This document shows, piece by piece, positions 25,520 to 35,295 of a stretch of 64,000 nucleotides of DNA; the stretch's first letter is position 1; every line of letters starts with the position of its first letter. Location: NCBI RefSeq assembly GCF_000317205.1, contig NZ_AJLK01000078.1:1-64000 (forward strand), written 5' to 3'. Below the pieces are notes generated by a model. The model did no database searches, was not told the DNA's origin, and was given only the letters and a program-made list of their open reading frames with translations. A program made the position numbers and the translations under genes. This DNA comes from Fischerella muscicola PCC 7414. Lineage in GTDB: Bacteria > Cyanobacteriota > Cyanobacteriia > Cyanobacteriales > Nostocaceae.

Positions 25520-26080
25520 TTACTGAGCATTACAAATAACTTGTCGCATTTTACGCATATTCGCAGGCAATTCAAAATTCATTGCTTGTTGAATAAAAAT
25601 AGACGGTATGGGGATGTTAGGAGTAGCTTGTACGGTATAGCTCAACAAAGTACCACTAGCATAATCTTGTAAGTATAACTCAGCGCTAAAGTCGTGAAAA
25701 GTACCTTTATCTAAGCGGAATTGCACTCTCTGTCCTAATTCTTCAATTACGTTTAGGTAAATTTCCACATGGGCTGTGAAAAATAAGAAGACTTTTTGTG
25801 CTGCTTGATACAGACGCTTGGCTTCACCTTTTATTTGCAAAACCTCGCTTCTGGTAATATCAGGAAAGTACTGTACCCAGCGAGGGTAATCTGTAATTTG
25901 GGAAAATACTTGCGATCGCACCAAGGGTAAATACATCCAAGCAGTGACACAACCACCCCAAGACGTATGCGATCGCGTTTCTGTAAAAATTTCACCCTGG
26001 ATGATTTTCTGGTGCTTGTCTTGACTCCAAGTCATTGGCAAACCTGTGGTAAATGAGTCTGAAATATAAGATGCAGACAT
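25520..26080 (-). CDS. SRPBCC (START/polyketide-cyclase-like) family protein
   Basis: A 186-residue protein with the SRPBCC helix-grip pattern: VTAWMYLPLVRSQVFSQITDYPRWVQYFPDITRSEVLQ (ligand-pocket entry), a central beta sheet (FRLDKGTFHDFSAELYLQDYASGTLLSYTVQATP) and a long C-terminal helix (PANMRKMRQVI). Such proteins bind hydrophobic ligands or act as coenzyme Q-binding or cyclase-like factors; no ligand can be inferred. A later Met (codon 16) could be the start. It precedes DUF924 by five bases. Confidence 0.82.
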   Translation of the reverse strand: MSASYISDSFTTGLPMTWSQDKHQKIIQGEIFTETRSHTSWGGCVTAWMYLPLVRSQVFSQITDYPRWVQYFPDITRSEVLQIKGEAKRLYQAAQKVFLFFTAHVEIYLNVIEELGQRVQFRLDKGTFHDFSAELYLQDYASGTLLSYTVQATPNIPIPSIFIQQAMNFELPANMRKMRQVICNAQ

Positions 26081-26804
26081 AACGTTTCACTCACTCCTCA
26101 ACACATCGAAAGCAGAAAGCAGAAGGGGTTCCCCACAAATTCGCTCTCCGAATCGCGAATTTGTGAGGGCCCCGCAGAAGGCAGAAGGCAGAGAGAGGGC
26201 AGAAGGAACAAGTTTCTTTACCAGCCTTTGATCCTTAACTCCTTTGGTTCTGGCGTACGCAGTTTATGATATGTACTTATTTCATCGGTTTATCTAATAG
26301 AGTCTACCCGATCAATTCTAATTCCAACTCAAGATATATAATTTCCGGAGATACTGTTTTCTCGGCTATTATGCCCAAAAGTTCATCAAGCTAAAGTGAT
26401 TTTAATCACTTTAACTTTTAAGCAGGAATCCTTAAGAAACTGCGTGTTCTTTGTGTTCTTTGCGGTAGCCTGCGGCAAGTCGCTAGCGCGCCTACGTTAA
26501 TAAATATCTCTGGGTGGGAAGGGACTAATAAAATTTTCTGGTGTTTGTATGAAACCACCCTCCTCAATCTCGCTGTTGACGGGGAGATTAAGGGGGGTAA
26601 ATCCAACTTGTGTACACACAGTATGATCTCAGGGAGGGAAGTAAATCTTCCCCTCGTTTATAGATTTATACAAGAGGTAGAATAACCAAAATAAGGATGA
26701 AGACTAAAAACTGAATGTTTAAAAATAGTAATTAATATTTCACACTTCACACTTCATCCTTCATCCTTGGAATAAGCTTAATTGTTGAGTCAATAGGTAG
26801 CAAT
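26081..26804. other. Repeat-rich spacer
   Basis: CAGAAGG/GCAGAAG heptads (26106-26210) are interrupted by an inverted repeat, CACAAATTCGC...GCGAATTTGTG (about 26132-26166). A TAGCCTGCGGCAAGTCGCTA GC-rich element lies near 26467-26495, a CCCTCCTCAATCTC/GGAGATTAAGGGGGG imperfect inverted repeat near 26566-26605, and CTTCATC heptads near 26750. No gene was seen. Confidence 0.55.
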
Positions 26805-27005
26805 ATGAGTCAATCTTCTTCTAAATTAAATCGCAGATTAACCCAAGCTGTTGGTATTGTTCTGGGGATTACAATCGCCGTCTGGGTATTAAGGGGATTT
26901 GGTCTACTGACTTTTATTCCTGGAGGAATTATTTTAATGTTGTTATTGGTAGCGATCGCAATAGGTATTCTCAGTCACTTGCAAAAAACCTGGTGGCGTT
27001 TTTAA
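26805..27005 (+). CDS. Small two-helix membrane protein
   Basis: A 66-residue protein with two predicted transmembrane helices (residues about 15-32, AVGIVLGITIAVWVLRG, and 38-58, GGIILMLLLVAIAIGIL) joined by a short turn. A basic N-terminus (NRRLTQ) and the tail HLQKTWWRF suggest both ends face the cytoplasm. No named family is recognised. The hybrid kinase start codon is 24 bp downstream, so it may be co-transcribed with, and conceivably associated with, that sensor. The preceding motif ATAGGTAGCAAT gives only a weak ribosome-binding site. Confidence 0.65.
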   Translation: MSQSSSKLNRRLTQAVGIVLGITIAVWVLRGFGLLTFIPGGIILMLLLVAIAIGILSHLQKTWWRF

Positions 27006-27028
27006 ACCATGTCAATTAAAAACCAATT

Positions 27029-30000
27029 ATGGGTAGCAGCAATTCACAGCAAACAAGTAAAGGAAGCATCCTCATAGTTGATGATTCCTGGGAACATTTA
27101 CAAGCTTTATCTGCTACTTTGTCCCAATATGGGTATGCAGTCCGGGGTTTAATTACAGGTTCAATGGTTCTAGAAGTAGCAAAATTGGCTTTACCGGATC
27201 TGATTTTGCTTGATATTAAAATGCCAGATATAGATGGCTATGAAGTTTGTCAACAACTGAAAGCCGATGAGGTGACTCACCATATTCCAGTAATTTTTCT
27301 CAGTGTGTATCATGATGTTTTTGACAAAGTTAAAGCTTTTAAAATTGGTGCTGTAGACTACATTACTAAGCCCTTTCAAGCAGAAGAAGTTTTAGTACGT
27401 GTAGAAAATCAAATTACTATCCAGAAACTCCAACAGCAACTCAAAAAGCAAAACGAACAGTTGCTGCTGGAAATGCAAGAATGTCAACGTATTGAAGCCG
27501 CCCGACAGTTACGCGAACAATATCTGACAGCACTGGTAGAAGTGCAGCATCGGTTACTGTCCTTTGATGACAGCAATAAATGCTACCAAGATATTATGCC
27601 AATTCTGGGAGGTGCTTCCAAGGCGAGTCGCGTCTACGTATTTGAGAATCATTATGCAGATGATGGCAAGTTGCTGATGAGTCAACGGGCTGAGTGGTGC
27701 GCTGAGGGTATCAATCCCGAAATTGATAATCCCATTCTGCAAAACTTGCCCTATGAAGAATATTTTCCTCGCTGGGCTGCTTTACTGCCACAGGGCAAGA
27801 TTATTTCTGGCATTGTCGCAGAATTACCCGCATCAGAACGGGCAATTTTAGAACCGCAAGGTATACTTTCGATTCTAATTTTGCCAATTATTGCTAAGGG
27901 AGAATTTTTAGGTTTTATTGGCTTTGATAACTGTATAGAATCACGTCTTTGGGAAGCTTCAGAAATCGCTTTTTTACAAGCAGTTGGCGGAGCAATTTCT
28001 ATAGCCTATGAACGCTATAAATCAGATTTAGAATTACAACAACAACTAGAACGTAGTAATATTCTCAGAAAAATTACAAACAAAATCCGTTCGGAATTAG
28101 ACACAGAAAATATTATCAAAACTGCTGCTAAACAAATAGGTGAGGCTTTGGATGTAAGCCGCGCCCTGATTCATAGTTACGTAGACTCACCGACTCCTCA
28201 AATCCCGATCTTTGCAGAATTTTTGACTCCTGGGTGTACTTCTATAAGTCATTACAAAATACCTGTAAGCGGAAATCCTCACGTTCAACAGTTATTAGCT
28301 CAAGATCAAGCTATAGCAGTTAATAATGTTTATACTTATCCCTTATTAAAGAATTCTCAAGAATTATGCCGAGAATATAACATCAAGTCCATACTAGCAG
28401 TACGCACTTCTTACAACAGCCAAGCAAATGGCATGGTTTGTTTACATCAGTGTGATCGCTACCGAGACTGGAGTCCAGAAGAAATGGAACTCCTAGAATC
28501 GATCGCCGCCCAATTGGGAATTGCCCTCGCCCAAGCCAAACTACTAGAACAGGAAAAACAAGCCCGGATAAAATTAGAGCAAGAAATTCGTGATCGCCTC
28601 AACGCGGAAGCAGCCTTAAGAGCCAGTGAAAGTAAGTATCGTCACTTAGTAGAAACCTCCCGGGATATCATTTGGTCGGTGGATACTTCCGGATGCATTA
28701 CCTATGTCAACTCTGCTGTAAAACAGATTCTTGGTTATGAACAACAGGAGATGATCGGGCGTTGCTTCACTGAATTTGTTCCATCGGCACAACTTGCCCA
28801 AGACCTTGCCGCATTTGAGTGTATCCTCAATGGAGAGTCTATTTTTGGGTATGAAACCATCCGCATTGGCCAAGATAGTAGCTTAGTCTACCTGATTTTG
28901 AATGCGATCGCCGTAGAAGATGAAGAAGGTAAAATAGTCGGCGTTACAGGCACAGCCACTAATATTACAGAGCGCAAACACGCAGAACAAGCGCTAACAG
29001 CAAGTGCTGACAAACTCCGCAATCACAACTTAGTATTAACCCAACTCGCCAAAAATCAAGTACTTTATCAAGGTGATTTAAAAGCTGCCTTACGTAAAAT
29101 TACTGAAGCAGCAGCTAAAAATATTGAAGTAGAACGAGTCAGTATCTGGCTATATGACGAAACACGTACTCAAATCCAATGCCTTGACTTATTTGAACAA
29201 AGTAGTAATCGGCACAGCGATGGCGGTTCTCTGGTAGCAGCAGACTATCCATCTTATTTTCAAGCCTTGCAGCAAGACCAACCAATTGCAGCCACAGACG
29301 CCCATACTGACCCTAGAACCAAAGAATTTTCTGAATCCTATTTAACTCCCCTGGGAATTACTGCCATACTTGACACACCCGTCAAACTTGAGGGTGTGAC
29401 AGTGGGTGTGTTATGTCTAGAACACACAGGTACTACTCGTGATTGGACAGCAGAAGATCAAAATTTCGCACGCTCTTTGAGCAATTTAGTCTCCTTAGCA
29501 CTAGAAGCACGGGAGAGGTTACGCACCGAAGCAGCATTGCGACAGTCGGAAGCCAAGCTAGCCTCAGCCTTTCGCTCATCTCCCGATCCCATCGCCCTCA
29601 CTACTTTCCCAGAGATCCGCTACATAGAAGTTAATGATAGCTTTTGTAGATTTTTTGGCTATTCTCGTTCTCAGGTCATTGATCGCAACTATCGAGAATT
29701 AAAGATTTGGGTGAATCAACAAGAGTGTACCATGCTCACCCAAGTTCTGCGCCATACAAAAGCAATTCGTAATCACGAGGTTGAGTTCCGTACTGCCAAC
29801 GGAGAACTAAAGACAACGCTGTTTAGTGCTGAATTAATAGAAATAGACGGACAACAGTACTTACTTGGTACTGTTCATGACATCACAGAACGTAAGCAAG
29901 CGGAAAATGAAAGCCGTTTGCTGTTGGTAACAACCCAAGCAATCAGTCGTGCTGTAGATGTCAAAGATGCCTTAGCCCTTGTTCTACGGCTCATCTGTAC

Positions 30001-33000
30001 TACTATCGATTGGGATTTTGCTCAAGCGTGGATACCCAATGCTAATGGCACAGCTTTGGAGTATAGCTTAGGTTGGTATGGACGCCACAACAACTTAGAA
30101 GAATTTTGCCAATACACCCAGATTGTCAGACTCGAAAAAGGTATGGGATTGTTGGGGCGAGTTTGGCGCCAGCAAAAGCCAGAATGGATAGAAGATGTTT
30201 CTCAATTAACAGGATCAGCTTTTGTGCGAACGCATCAAGCAGCGCAAGTCGGATTAAAAGCTGGTTTTGCCGTGCCAATTTTAGCCGATAATCAAGTAGT
30301 AGCTGTACTCGCCTTTTTTAAAAACACCTCCCATGCTTTGGATCGCCGTTTGCTCTATTTAGTGGGTGCTGTCGCAGCTCAACTAGGGGCGCTCATTCAA
30401 CGTAAACAGGTAGAAGCAGCCCATCGCCGAAGCGAAGAACGTTTACAACTGGCACTAGAAGCTAGTGATTTAGGATTGTGGGATTGGAATATCAAAACTG
30501 GCAAAGTCTATCGTGACTGGCGATGGAAGAAAATGCTGGGATACGAACCACAGGAAATTACAGATGATTCCCACGCTTTTGGGGAGTTGGTGCATCCAGA
30601 CGATGCACAGTTAATCAAATCAGAATTGGATGCTTATTTGCGTGGTGAGAGTCCAGTTTATGAAGTAGAATTTCGTCTGCGTTCTAAATCCGGTGAATGG
30701 AAATGGATACAGTCTTGCGCTCAGGTATTTGAGCGCGATGAAGCGGGAGAACCGCTACGAATGACAGGTACGCACAAGGACATCACCGAACGTAAAACTT
30801 TAGAAAGGGAATTAGCTTTACGGGAAGCCCGCCTCAATGCTTTTTTCTCCTGCGCTCCTGTAGGGTTGACAATATTAGATGAGCAATTGCGATATGTGCA
30901 GATCAACGAAGTGCTAGCAGATATTAATGGGCTATCCCAAAGTGAGCATATAGGCAAGACCCTTTGGGAAATAATACCCGAAGTCGCTCCTGTGATAGCA
31001 TCAATTCATAAACAAGTCCTGGAAACTGGTAAGCCTGTTCTCAACATAGAGCTAAGTACAGCATTACCTTTGCAGCCTGGTATTATACGGCATTTTTTAA
31101 CTTCTTACTTCCCCATTTTTGGAGAGGACAATCACCCCGCTAGTGTAGGTACAGTTGTGATAGAAATCACAGATCGTAAGCATACTGAACTAGCTTTGCA
31201 AGAAAGTCAACGTCGCTACCAAACTTTAGCAGAAGCCTCACCTGTAGGCATTTTCCACACTGACCCTCATGGTAAGTACCTGTATGTAAATCAGCGTTTT
31301 AGTGAGATTACCGGACTTGCTTCCAAAGCTGATTTAGATAAGTATTGGCATGAAATTATACATATAGATGATCGCGATCGCGTCTTTGCTGAGTGGCAAG
31401 AAACAATATCAACAAAAAAGCCTTTTTATTCTGAGTATCGCTTTGTACACACCGATGGCAGAGTCATTTGGGTCATAGGTCAAGCTTTACCAGAATTTGG
31501 AGATGATGGTGAATTTAAAGGCTACATTGGCACAGTCACAGATATTACCGAACGCAAATTTGCCGAGGATGCTTTACGCGAAAGTGCAGACAGAGAAAGA
31601 GCCATAGCTCAAGTTATTCAAAGAATGCGTCAGACACTGGATCTGGCAACAATTTTTACTGCCACTACCCAAGAATTGCGGCAAGTGCTGAATTGCGATC
31701 GCGTCGTTGTGTATCGTTTTAACCCTGACTGGAGTGGCGATTTTGTTGCCGAGTCAGTCGGGGGCGGTTGGGTATCGCTAATTAAACAACAACAAGATCA
31801 ACCTAATCTCAGAGAAACTACTACCCAAAACGAACGCTGTACAGTCACAACTTTGAATAGTGGAGATAACCAAGTACTTGATACCTATCTGCAACAAACC
31901 CAAGGTGGTGTGTATACCAGAGGTGCAAGTTTCCTGTGCGTACCAGATATTTATACAGCTGGGTTTGATCCTTGTTACATCAATCTTTTAGAACGCTTTC
32001 AAGTCAGAGCCTACATAACAGTTCCTATCTTTTGTGGTAATCAACTTTGGGGACTACTTGCAAGTTACCAAAATTCCAGTCCTCGACAATGGAAAAAAGG
32101 AGAAATCAACATTGTCGTGCAAATTGGTAATCAATTGGGAGTGGCTTTGCAGCAAGCAGAGTTACTAGCACAGACTCAAAAGCAATCTAGCGCACTACAA
32201 AAAGCTGTCATCGCTGCTGATGCTGCTAACCGTGCCAAAAGTGAATTCCTTGCCAATATGAGCCATGAATTACGCACCCCACTTAATGCAATTCTTGGCT
32301 TCACCCAAATTATGAGTCGTGACAGCACTCTCTCCAATGAAAACAAACAGAACTTAGCAATTATCAATCGTGCTGGTGAACACCTACTCAACTTAATTAA
32401 CGACATTCTAGAAATGTCCAAAATCGAAGCCGGTAGAACCACATTGAATTTGTCTAGCTTCGATTTAATTTATCTACTAGACAATCTCCAAGAAATGTTG
32501 CACATCCGTGCTGTAGCCAAGGGGTTAGAACTAGTATTTGAATATGCATCCGAAATTCCCAGATATGTAAGAACAGACTCTAGTAAACTGCGGCAAGTTT
32601 TACTCAATGTCTTGGGCAATGCCATTAAATTTACTGAAACAGGAAGCGTAAAGTTGCGCGTTTTTCTCACAGATGGAAAGAAAGATGATAGGGAGATTGG
32701 AGGATTGGGAGATGGGGAGAAAAATTTCACCCCACCTCCCCTAATCCCCACTCCCTTGGGGGAGCGGGGGCCCCGAGTTCCCCATCTCCCCACCATCCCA
32801 TCACAGAAGCCCCACCTCTGCTTCGAGATACAAGACACCGGACCTGGTATTTCCCCAGAAGAAATTGATTTACTTTTTCAAGCTTTTGGACAAACCGAAG
32901 CAGGTAGAAAATCGCAGCAGGGAACTGGGCTAGGTTTAGCAATTAGCCGCAAGTACGTGCAGTTAATGGGAGGTGAGATCAACGTCAGCAGTACTGTGGG

Positions 33001-33877
33001 TGTAGGCAGTGTATTTTCCTTTTATATTCAGATTGGTATCGCTTCCGTGGATGAAATTCAAACCACCACTTCTGTACATCATCAAGTAATTGGTATAGCA
33101 CCTAATCAACCTGAGTACCGGATTTTGGTAGTTGATGATGCCAATGATAGTCGTTTGCTATTAGTAAAATTGCTGTCATCTATTGGCTTTTCTGTCAGGG
33201 AAGCTACAAATGGTAAAGAAGCCATCTCTACTTGGGAATCCTGGCAACCCAATCTCATCCTCATGGATATGCGGATGCCAATTATGGATGGTTACGAAGC
33301 TACCAGGGAAATTAAACGCAGAGAAAGACAAGACAAGGGGACACGTATACAGCAGGTTGGTATGGAGGATACGGGGGACAAGGGGGACGAGGGAAATGTT
33401 TTTGATAATTTCTCTGCGTCTAGTACTTACCACTTCAGTGCATCTTCTTCCCCTACGATCATCATCGCCCTCACTGCCAATGCTTTTGAGGAACAACGAC
33501 GGGCAATGATCTCGGCTGGGTGTGATGATTTTATTAATAAACCCTTCCGTGAAGAACTGTTACTAGAAAAACTTAGCCAATATCTAGGAGTGAAATATCT
33601 TTACCAACAAGAAAGTCATTTAAAATTATCACAAAAGCAAACAAATACAGAGACACTTTTAAATTCCATTGATATAGTTGCTCTATTGTCCGAAATGTCA
33701 AGTGAGTGGTTGACAAAGGTACATTATGCTGCTGCTCAATGTAGTGATGACTTAATTTTAGATTTACTTGAGCAAATACCTCCCGAAAAATCTTTGCTGA
33801 TCAACTTTCTGAGTGATTTAGCTGAAAACTTTCAGTTTGAGAAAATAATGGAATTAATTAACGCAGTCAAAAATTAA
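27029..33877 (+). CDS. Giant hybrid sensor histidine kinase with multiple PAS and GAF domains
   Basis: A 2282-residue cytoplasmic sensor with no transmembrane helix. Order: REC1 (13-135, phospho-acceptor D62); GAF (170-335, 350-510); PAS (540-660); GAF (675-830); PAS (836-960); GAF (961-1130); PAS (1133-1265, 1267-1385, 1391-1515); GAF (1519-1705); HisKA with H1746 (NMSHELRTPLN); HATPase (about 1850-2010, NAIKFT, DTGPGIS, GTGLGLAI); REC2 (2030-2165, D2080). The last GAF resembles cyanobacteriochrome GAF domains and keeps a Cys at 1649 in FDPCYINLL. Two low-complexity inserts, about 1884-1928 in the HATPase and 2100-2143 in REC2, are encoded by spacer-like repeat DNA. The signal is unknown; an REC at each end implies phosphorelay input and output. 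Confidence 0.92.
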   Translation: MGSSNSQQTSKGSILIVDDSWEHLQALSATLSQYGYAVRGLITGSMVLEVAKLALPDLILLDIKMPDIDGYEVCQQLKADEVTHHIPVIFLSVYHDVFDKVKAFKIGAVDYITKPFQAEEVLVRVENQITIQKLQQQLKKQNEQLLLEMQECQRIEAARQLREQYLTALVEVQHRLLSFDDSNKCYQDIMPILGGASKASRVYVFENHYADDGKLLMSQRAEWCAEGINPEIDNPILQNLPYEEYFPRWAALLPQGKIISGIVAELPASERAILEPQGILSILILPIIAKGEFLGFIGFDNCIESRLWEASEIAFLQAVGGAISIAYERYKSDLELQQQLERSNILRKITNKIRSELDTENIIKTAAKQIGEALDVSRALIHSYVDSPTPQIPIFAEFLTPGCTSISHYKIPVSGNPHVQQLLAQDQAIAVNNVYTYPLLKNSQELCREYNIKSILAVRTSYNSQANGMVCLHQCDRYRDWSPEEMELLESIAAQLGIALAQAKLLEQEKQARIKLEQEIRDRLNAEAALRASESKYRHLVETSRDIIWSVDTSGCITYVNSAVKQILGYEQQEMIGRCFTEFVPSAQLAQDLAAFECILNGESIFGYETIRIGQDSSLVYLILNAIAVEDEEGKIVGVTGTATNITERKHAEQALTASADKLRNHNLVLTQLAKNQVLYQGDLKAALRKITEAAAKNIEVERVSIWLYDETRTQIQCLDLFEQSSNRHSDGGSLVAADYPSYFQALQQDQPIAATDAHTDPRTKEFSESYLTPLGITAILDTPVKLEGVTVGVLCLEHTGTTRDWTAEDQNFARSLSNLVSLALEARERLRTEAALRQSEAKLASAFRSSPDPIALTTFPEIRYIEVNDSFCRFFGYSRSQVIDRNYRELKIWVNQQECTMLTQVLRHTKAIRNHEVEFRTANGELKTTLFSAELIEIDGQQYLLGTVHDITERKQAENESRLLLVTTQAISRAVDVKDALALVLRLICTTIDWDFAQAWIPNANGTALEYSLGWYGRHNNLEEFCQYTQIVRLEKGMGLLGRVWRQQKPEWIEDVSQLTGSAFVRTHQAAQVGLKAGFAVPILADNQVVAVLAFFKNTSHALDRRLLYLVGAVAAQLGALIQRKQVEAAHRRSEERLQLALEASDLGLWDWNIKTGKVYRDWRWKKMLGYEPQEITDDSHAFGELVHPDDAQLIKSELDAYLRGESPVYEVEFRLRSKSGEWKWIQSCAQVFERDEAGEPLRMTGTHKDITERKTLERELALREARLNAFFSCAPVGLTILDEQLRYVQINEVLADINGLSQSEHIGKTLWEIIPEVAPVIASIHKQVLETGKPVLNIELSTALPLQPGIIRHFLTSYFPIFGEDNHPASVGTVVIEITDRKHTELALQESQRRYQTLAEASPVGIFHTDPHGKYLYVNQRFSEITGLASKADLDKYWHEIIHIDDRDRVFAEWQETISTKKPFYSEYRFVHTDGRVIWVIGQALPEFGDDGEFKGYIGTVTDITERKFAEDALRESADRERAIAQVIQRMRQTLDLATIFTATTQELRQVLNCDRVVVYRFNPDWSGDFVAESVGGGWVSLIKQQQDQPNLRETTTQNERCTVTTLNSGDNQVLDTYLQQTQGGVYTRGASFLCVPDIYTAGFDPCYINLLERFQVRAYITVPIFCGNQLWGLLASYQNSSPRQWKKGEINIVVQIGNQLGVALQQAELLAQTQKQSSALQKAVIAADAANRAKSEFLANMSHELRTPLNAILGFTQIMSRDSTLSNENKQNLAIINRAGEHLLNLINDILEMSKIEAGRTTLNLSSFDLIYLLDNLQEMLHIRAVAKGLELVFEYASEIPRYVRTDSSKLRQVLLNVLGNAIKFTETGSVKLRVFLTDGKKDDREIGGLGDGEKNFTPPPLIPTPLGERGPRVPHLPTIPSQKPHLCFEIQDTGPGISPEEIDLLFQAFGQTEAGRKSQQGTGLGLAISRKYVQLMGGEINVSSTVGVGSVFSFYIQIGIASVDEIQTTTSVHHQVIGIAPNQPEYRILVVDDANDSRLLLVKLLSSIGFSVREATNGKEAISTWESWQPNLILMDMRMPIMDGYEATREIKRRERQDKGTRIQQVGMEDTGDKGDEGNVFDNFSASSTYHFSASSSPTIIIALTANAFEEQRRAMISAGCDDFINKPFREELLLEKLSQYLGVKYLYQQESHLKLSQKQTNTETLLNSIDIVALLSEMSSEWLTKVHYAAAQCSDDLILDLLEQIPPEKSLLINFLSDLAENFQFEKIMELINAVKN
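32742..32791. repeat. Spacer-type repeat inserted in the kinase HATPase region
   Basis: CCCCACTCCC...GGGGGCC...GAGTTCCCCATCTC matches the spacer element at 24343-24391 almost base for base in the shared blocks. It is translated in frame as a Pro/Gly-rich loop. Confidence 0.75.
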
Positions 33878-33882
33878 CTATT

Positions 33883-33910
33883 GGTAATTGGTAATTGGTA
33901 ATTGGTAATT
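33883..33910. repeat. Heptad repeat (GGTAATT)4
   Basis: Four perfect tandem copies just after the hybrid kinase stop. Confidence 0.9.
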
Positions 33911-33988
33911 AAGATACTGATGATTTTCCCATGCCTAATGCCCAACAACTAATACCAATTCCCTTTAAGCGTGAAACATATTTGTGTT

Positions 33989-34018
33989 GTACCAGACGTG
34001 CCATGGCACGTCTGGTAC
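33989..34018. repeat. Dispersed palindrome, AGACG family (perfect, 30 bp)
   Basis: The 20-bp core AGACGTGCCATGGCACGTCT is flanked by GTACC and GGTAC. Fully symmetrical. Confidence 0.9.
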
Positions 34019-34166
34019 AGGATTTAAATGTATTGTAATTAATATGAAATGGTATGAGCATAATATCGTAAGCAATGAGCCAAACTTGATATTAATTAAG
34101 TAGTGCGATCGCTCTTGCCCAGCCCAGAAAATATTAAAATGTAAAAATTTCAACCACAATGACTTT

Positions 34167-34937
34167 ATGAGTAAATTCTTACCTGCATTTGGGCAAGTTC
34201 TGCGATATCTCCGTACCTTGTTGGTATTATGCTCGTTACTGCTTCTTGCTTTGTCATTGCCTGCACAAGCTGCTACTCGCATTAATCCACAACTAGAAGA
34301 ACAAATTTTACAAGTTATCCGCCAGCACCCAGAAGTCATTATCGAATCTGTTCAGGCTTATCAACAGCAACAAGCACAGAAAGTACAAAAAGAACGGCAA
34401 GCATTTTTAGAGGATTTAAAAACCAATCCTCAAGCAGTAATTGCTGATTCTCCCACAACTGGAGCCAGTAACTCAAAAACTCTATTGATAGAGTTTTCTG
34501 ACTTTCAATGTCCCTACTGTGCTGAAGCTCATCAAACTTTAAAAAAACTGTTAGCAAAGCATCAAAAAGATGTCAAGCTTGTTTATAAACATTTTCCTTT
34601 AACTCCAATACATGCCGAAGCAATGCCAGCGGCCACAGCAGCTTGGGCAGCACAACAACAGGGCAAGTTTTGGGAATATCATGATGCGTTATTTACTAAT
34701 CAAAACAAATTAGGTGAATCTTTATATGTAAATATCGCTAAAAAATTGAATTTAGATTTAGCAAAATTTCAAACAGATAGGCGTATTGCTAATACTGCGA
34801 TCGCTCAAGACCTACAATTAGCTGAAAAATTAGGTCTTTCTGGTACACCATCTTTTATTATTAACAGCGAAACTTTTTCTGGTGCTATACAACTATCTGA
34901 CTTAGAGGATATTTTAGCGCGTGCTAATAATTATTGA
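34167..34937 (+). CDS. DsbA-family thiol-disulfide protein
   Basis: A 256-residue exported protein. A signal peptide or anchor (residues 17-36, [19 protein letters not shown]) is followed by a helical segment rich in Gln (40-90). The thioredoxin-fold DsbA domain has active-site C115-P-Y-C118 ([12 protein letters not shown]), a helical insertion ([25 protein letters not shown]) and a cis-Pro loop ([17 protein letters not shown]). It resembles the DSBA-like/BdbD-ScsC branch that oxidises or isomerises periplasmic disulfides. The final codons (NNY-stop) overlap a decayed CAP-domain sequence in another frame, so the natural C-terminus may have been altered by that rearrangement. Confidence 0.92.
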   Translation: MSKFLPAFGQVLRYLRTLLVLCSLLLLALSLPAQAATRINPQLEEQILQVIRQHPEVIIESVQAYQQQQAQKVQKERQAFLEDLKTNPQAVIADSPTTGASNSKTLLIEFSDFQCPYCAEAHQTLKKLLAKHQKDVKLVYKHFPLTPIHAEAMPAATAAWAAQQQGKFWEYHDALFTNQNKLGESLYVNIAKKLNLDLAKFQTDRRIANTAIAQDLQLAEKLGLSGTPSFIINSETFSGAIQLSDLEDILARANNY

Positions 34938-35082
34938 TGATGGAGTAAGCGATCGCGGTCATCGTAAAAACATCTTTAACCCCGCTTTTAAAGTTGCAGG
35001 GGTTGCTTATGGAAGCCATGCCAAATACCGAACAATGTGCGTGATTGATTATGCAGGTGGCTATCAGGAAAAATCCAGTTAA
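34924..35082 (+). pseudogene. 3' fragment of a second CAP-domain gene
   Basis: A frame read through the end of dsbA gives [18 protein letters not shown], continuing [12 protein letters not shown] and ...[15 protein letters not shown]-stop. This matches the last 50 residues of the intact CAP protein downstream ([17 protein letters not shown]...[10 protein letters not shown]...[10 protein letters not shown]). The 5' part is missing. The junction falls at CTAATAATTATTGATGATGG, where the dsbA stop is read in one frame and the CAP remnant in another. It is a decayed tandem duplicate or the scar of a deletion between two CAP genes. Confidence 0.85.
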
Positions 35083-35295
35083 TTTTATTGATAGTTGATT
35101 GTTAGTAGTTGGTCGGTTAAAAACTTTCCAGAGTTAGTATAGCAGTTTGCAGTTGGGTGCAGTACAAGATAAAAAACTCTTCCCCTGCATCCACAAACAG
35201 TGTGATTTCACCAAAACCTCAATCCGGAAAGTTTCTCTTATTCTGTGGATCTCAAAATATTATTGACGCATCACCGCCAAGTTTTGAGGTAATTA

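Noticed and set aside
26418-26606. 62-codon minus-strand frame
   Set aside because: Encoded by dispersed GC-rich repeats; the sequence is Arg-rich and without family character.
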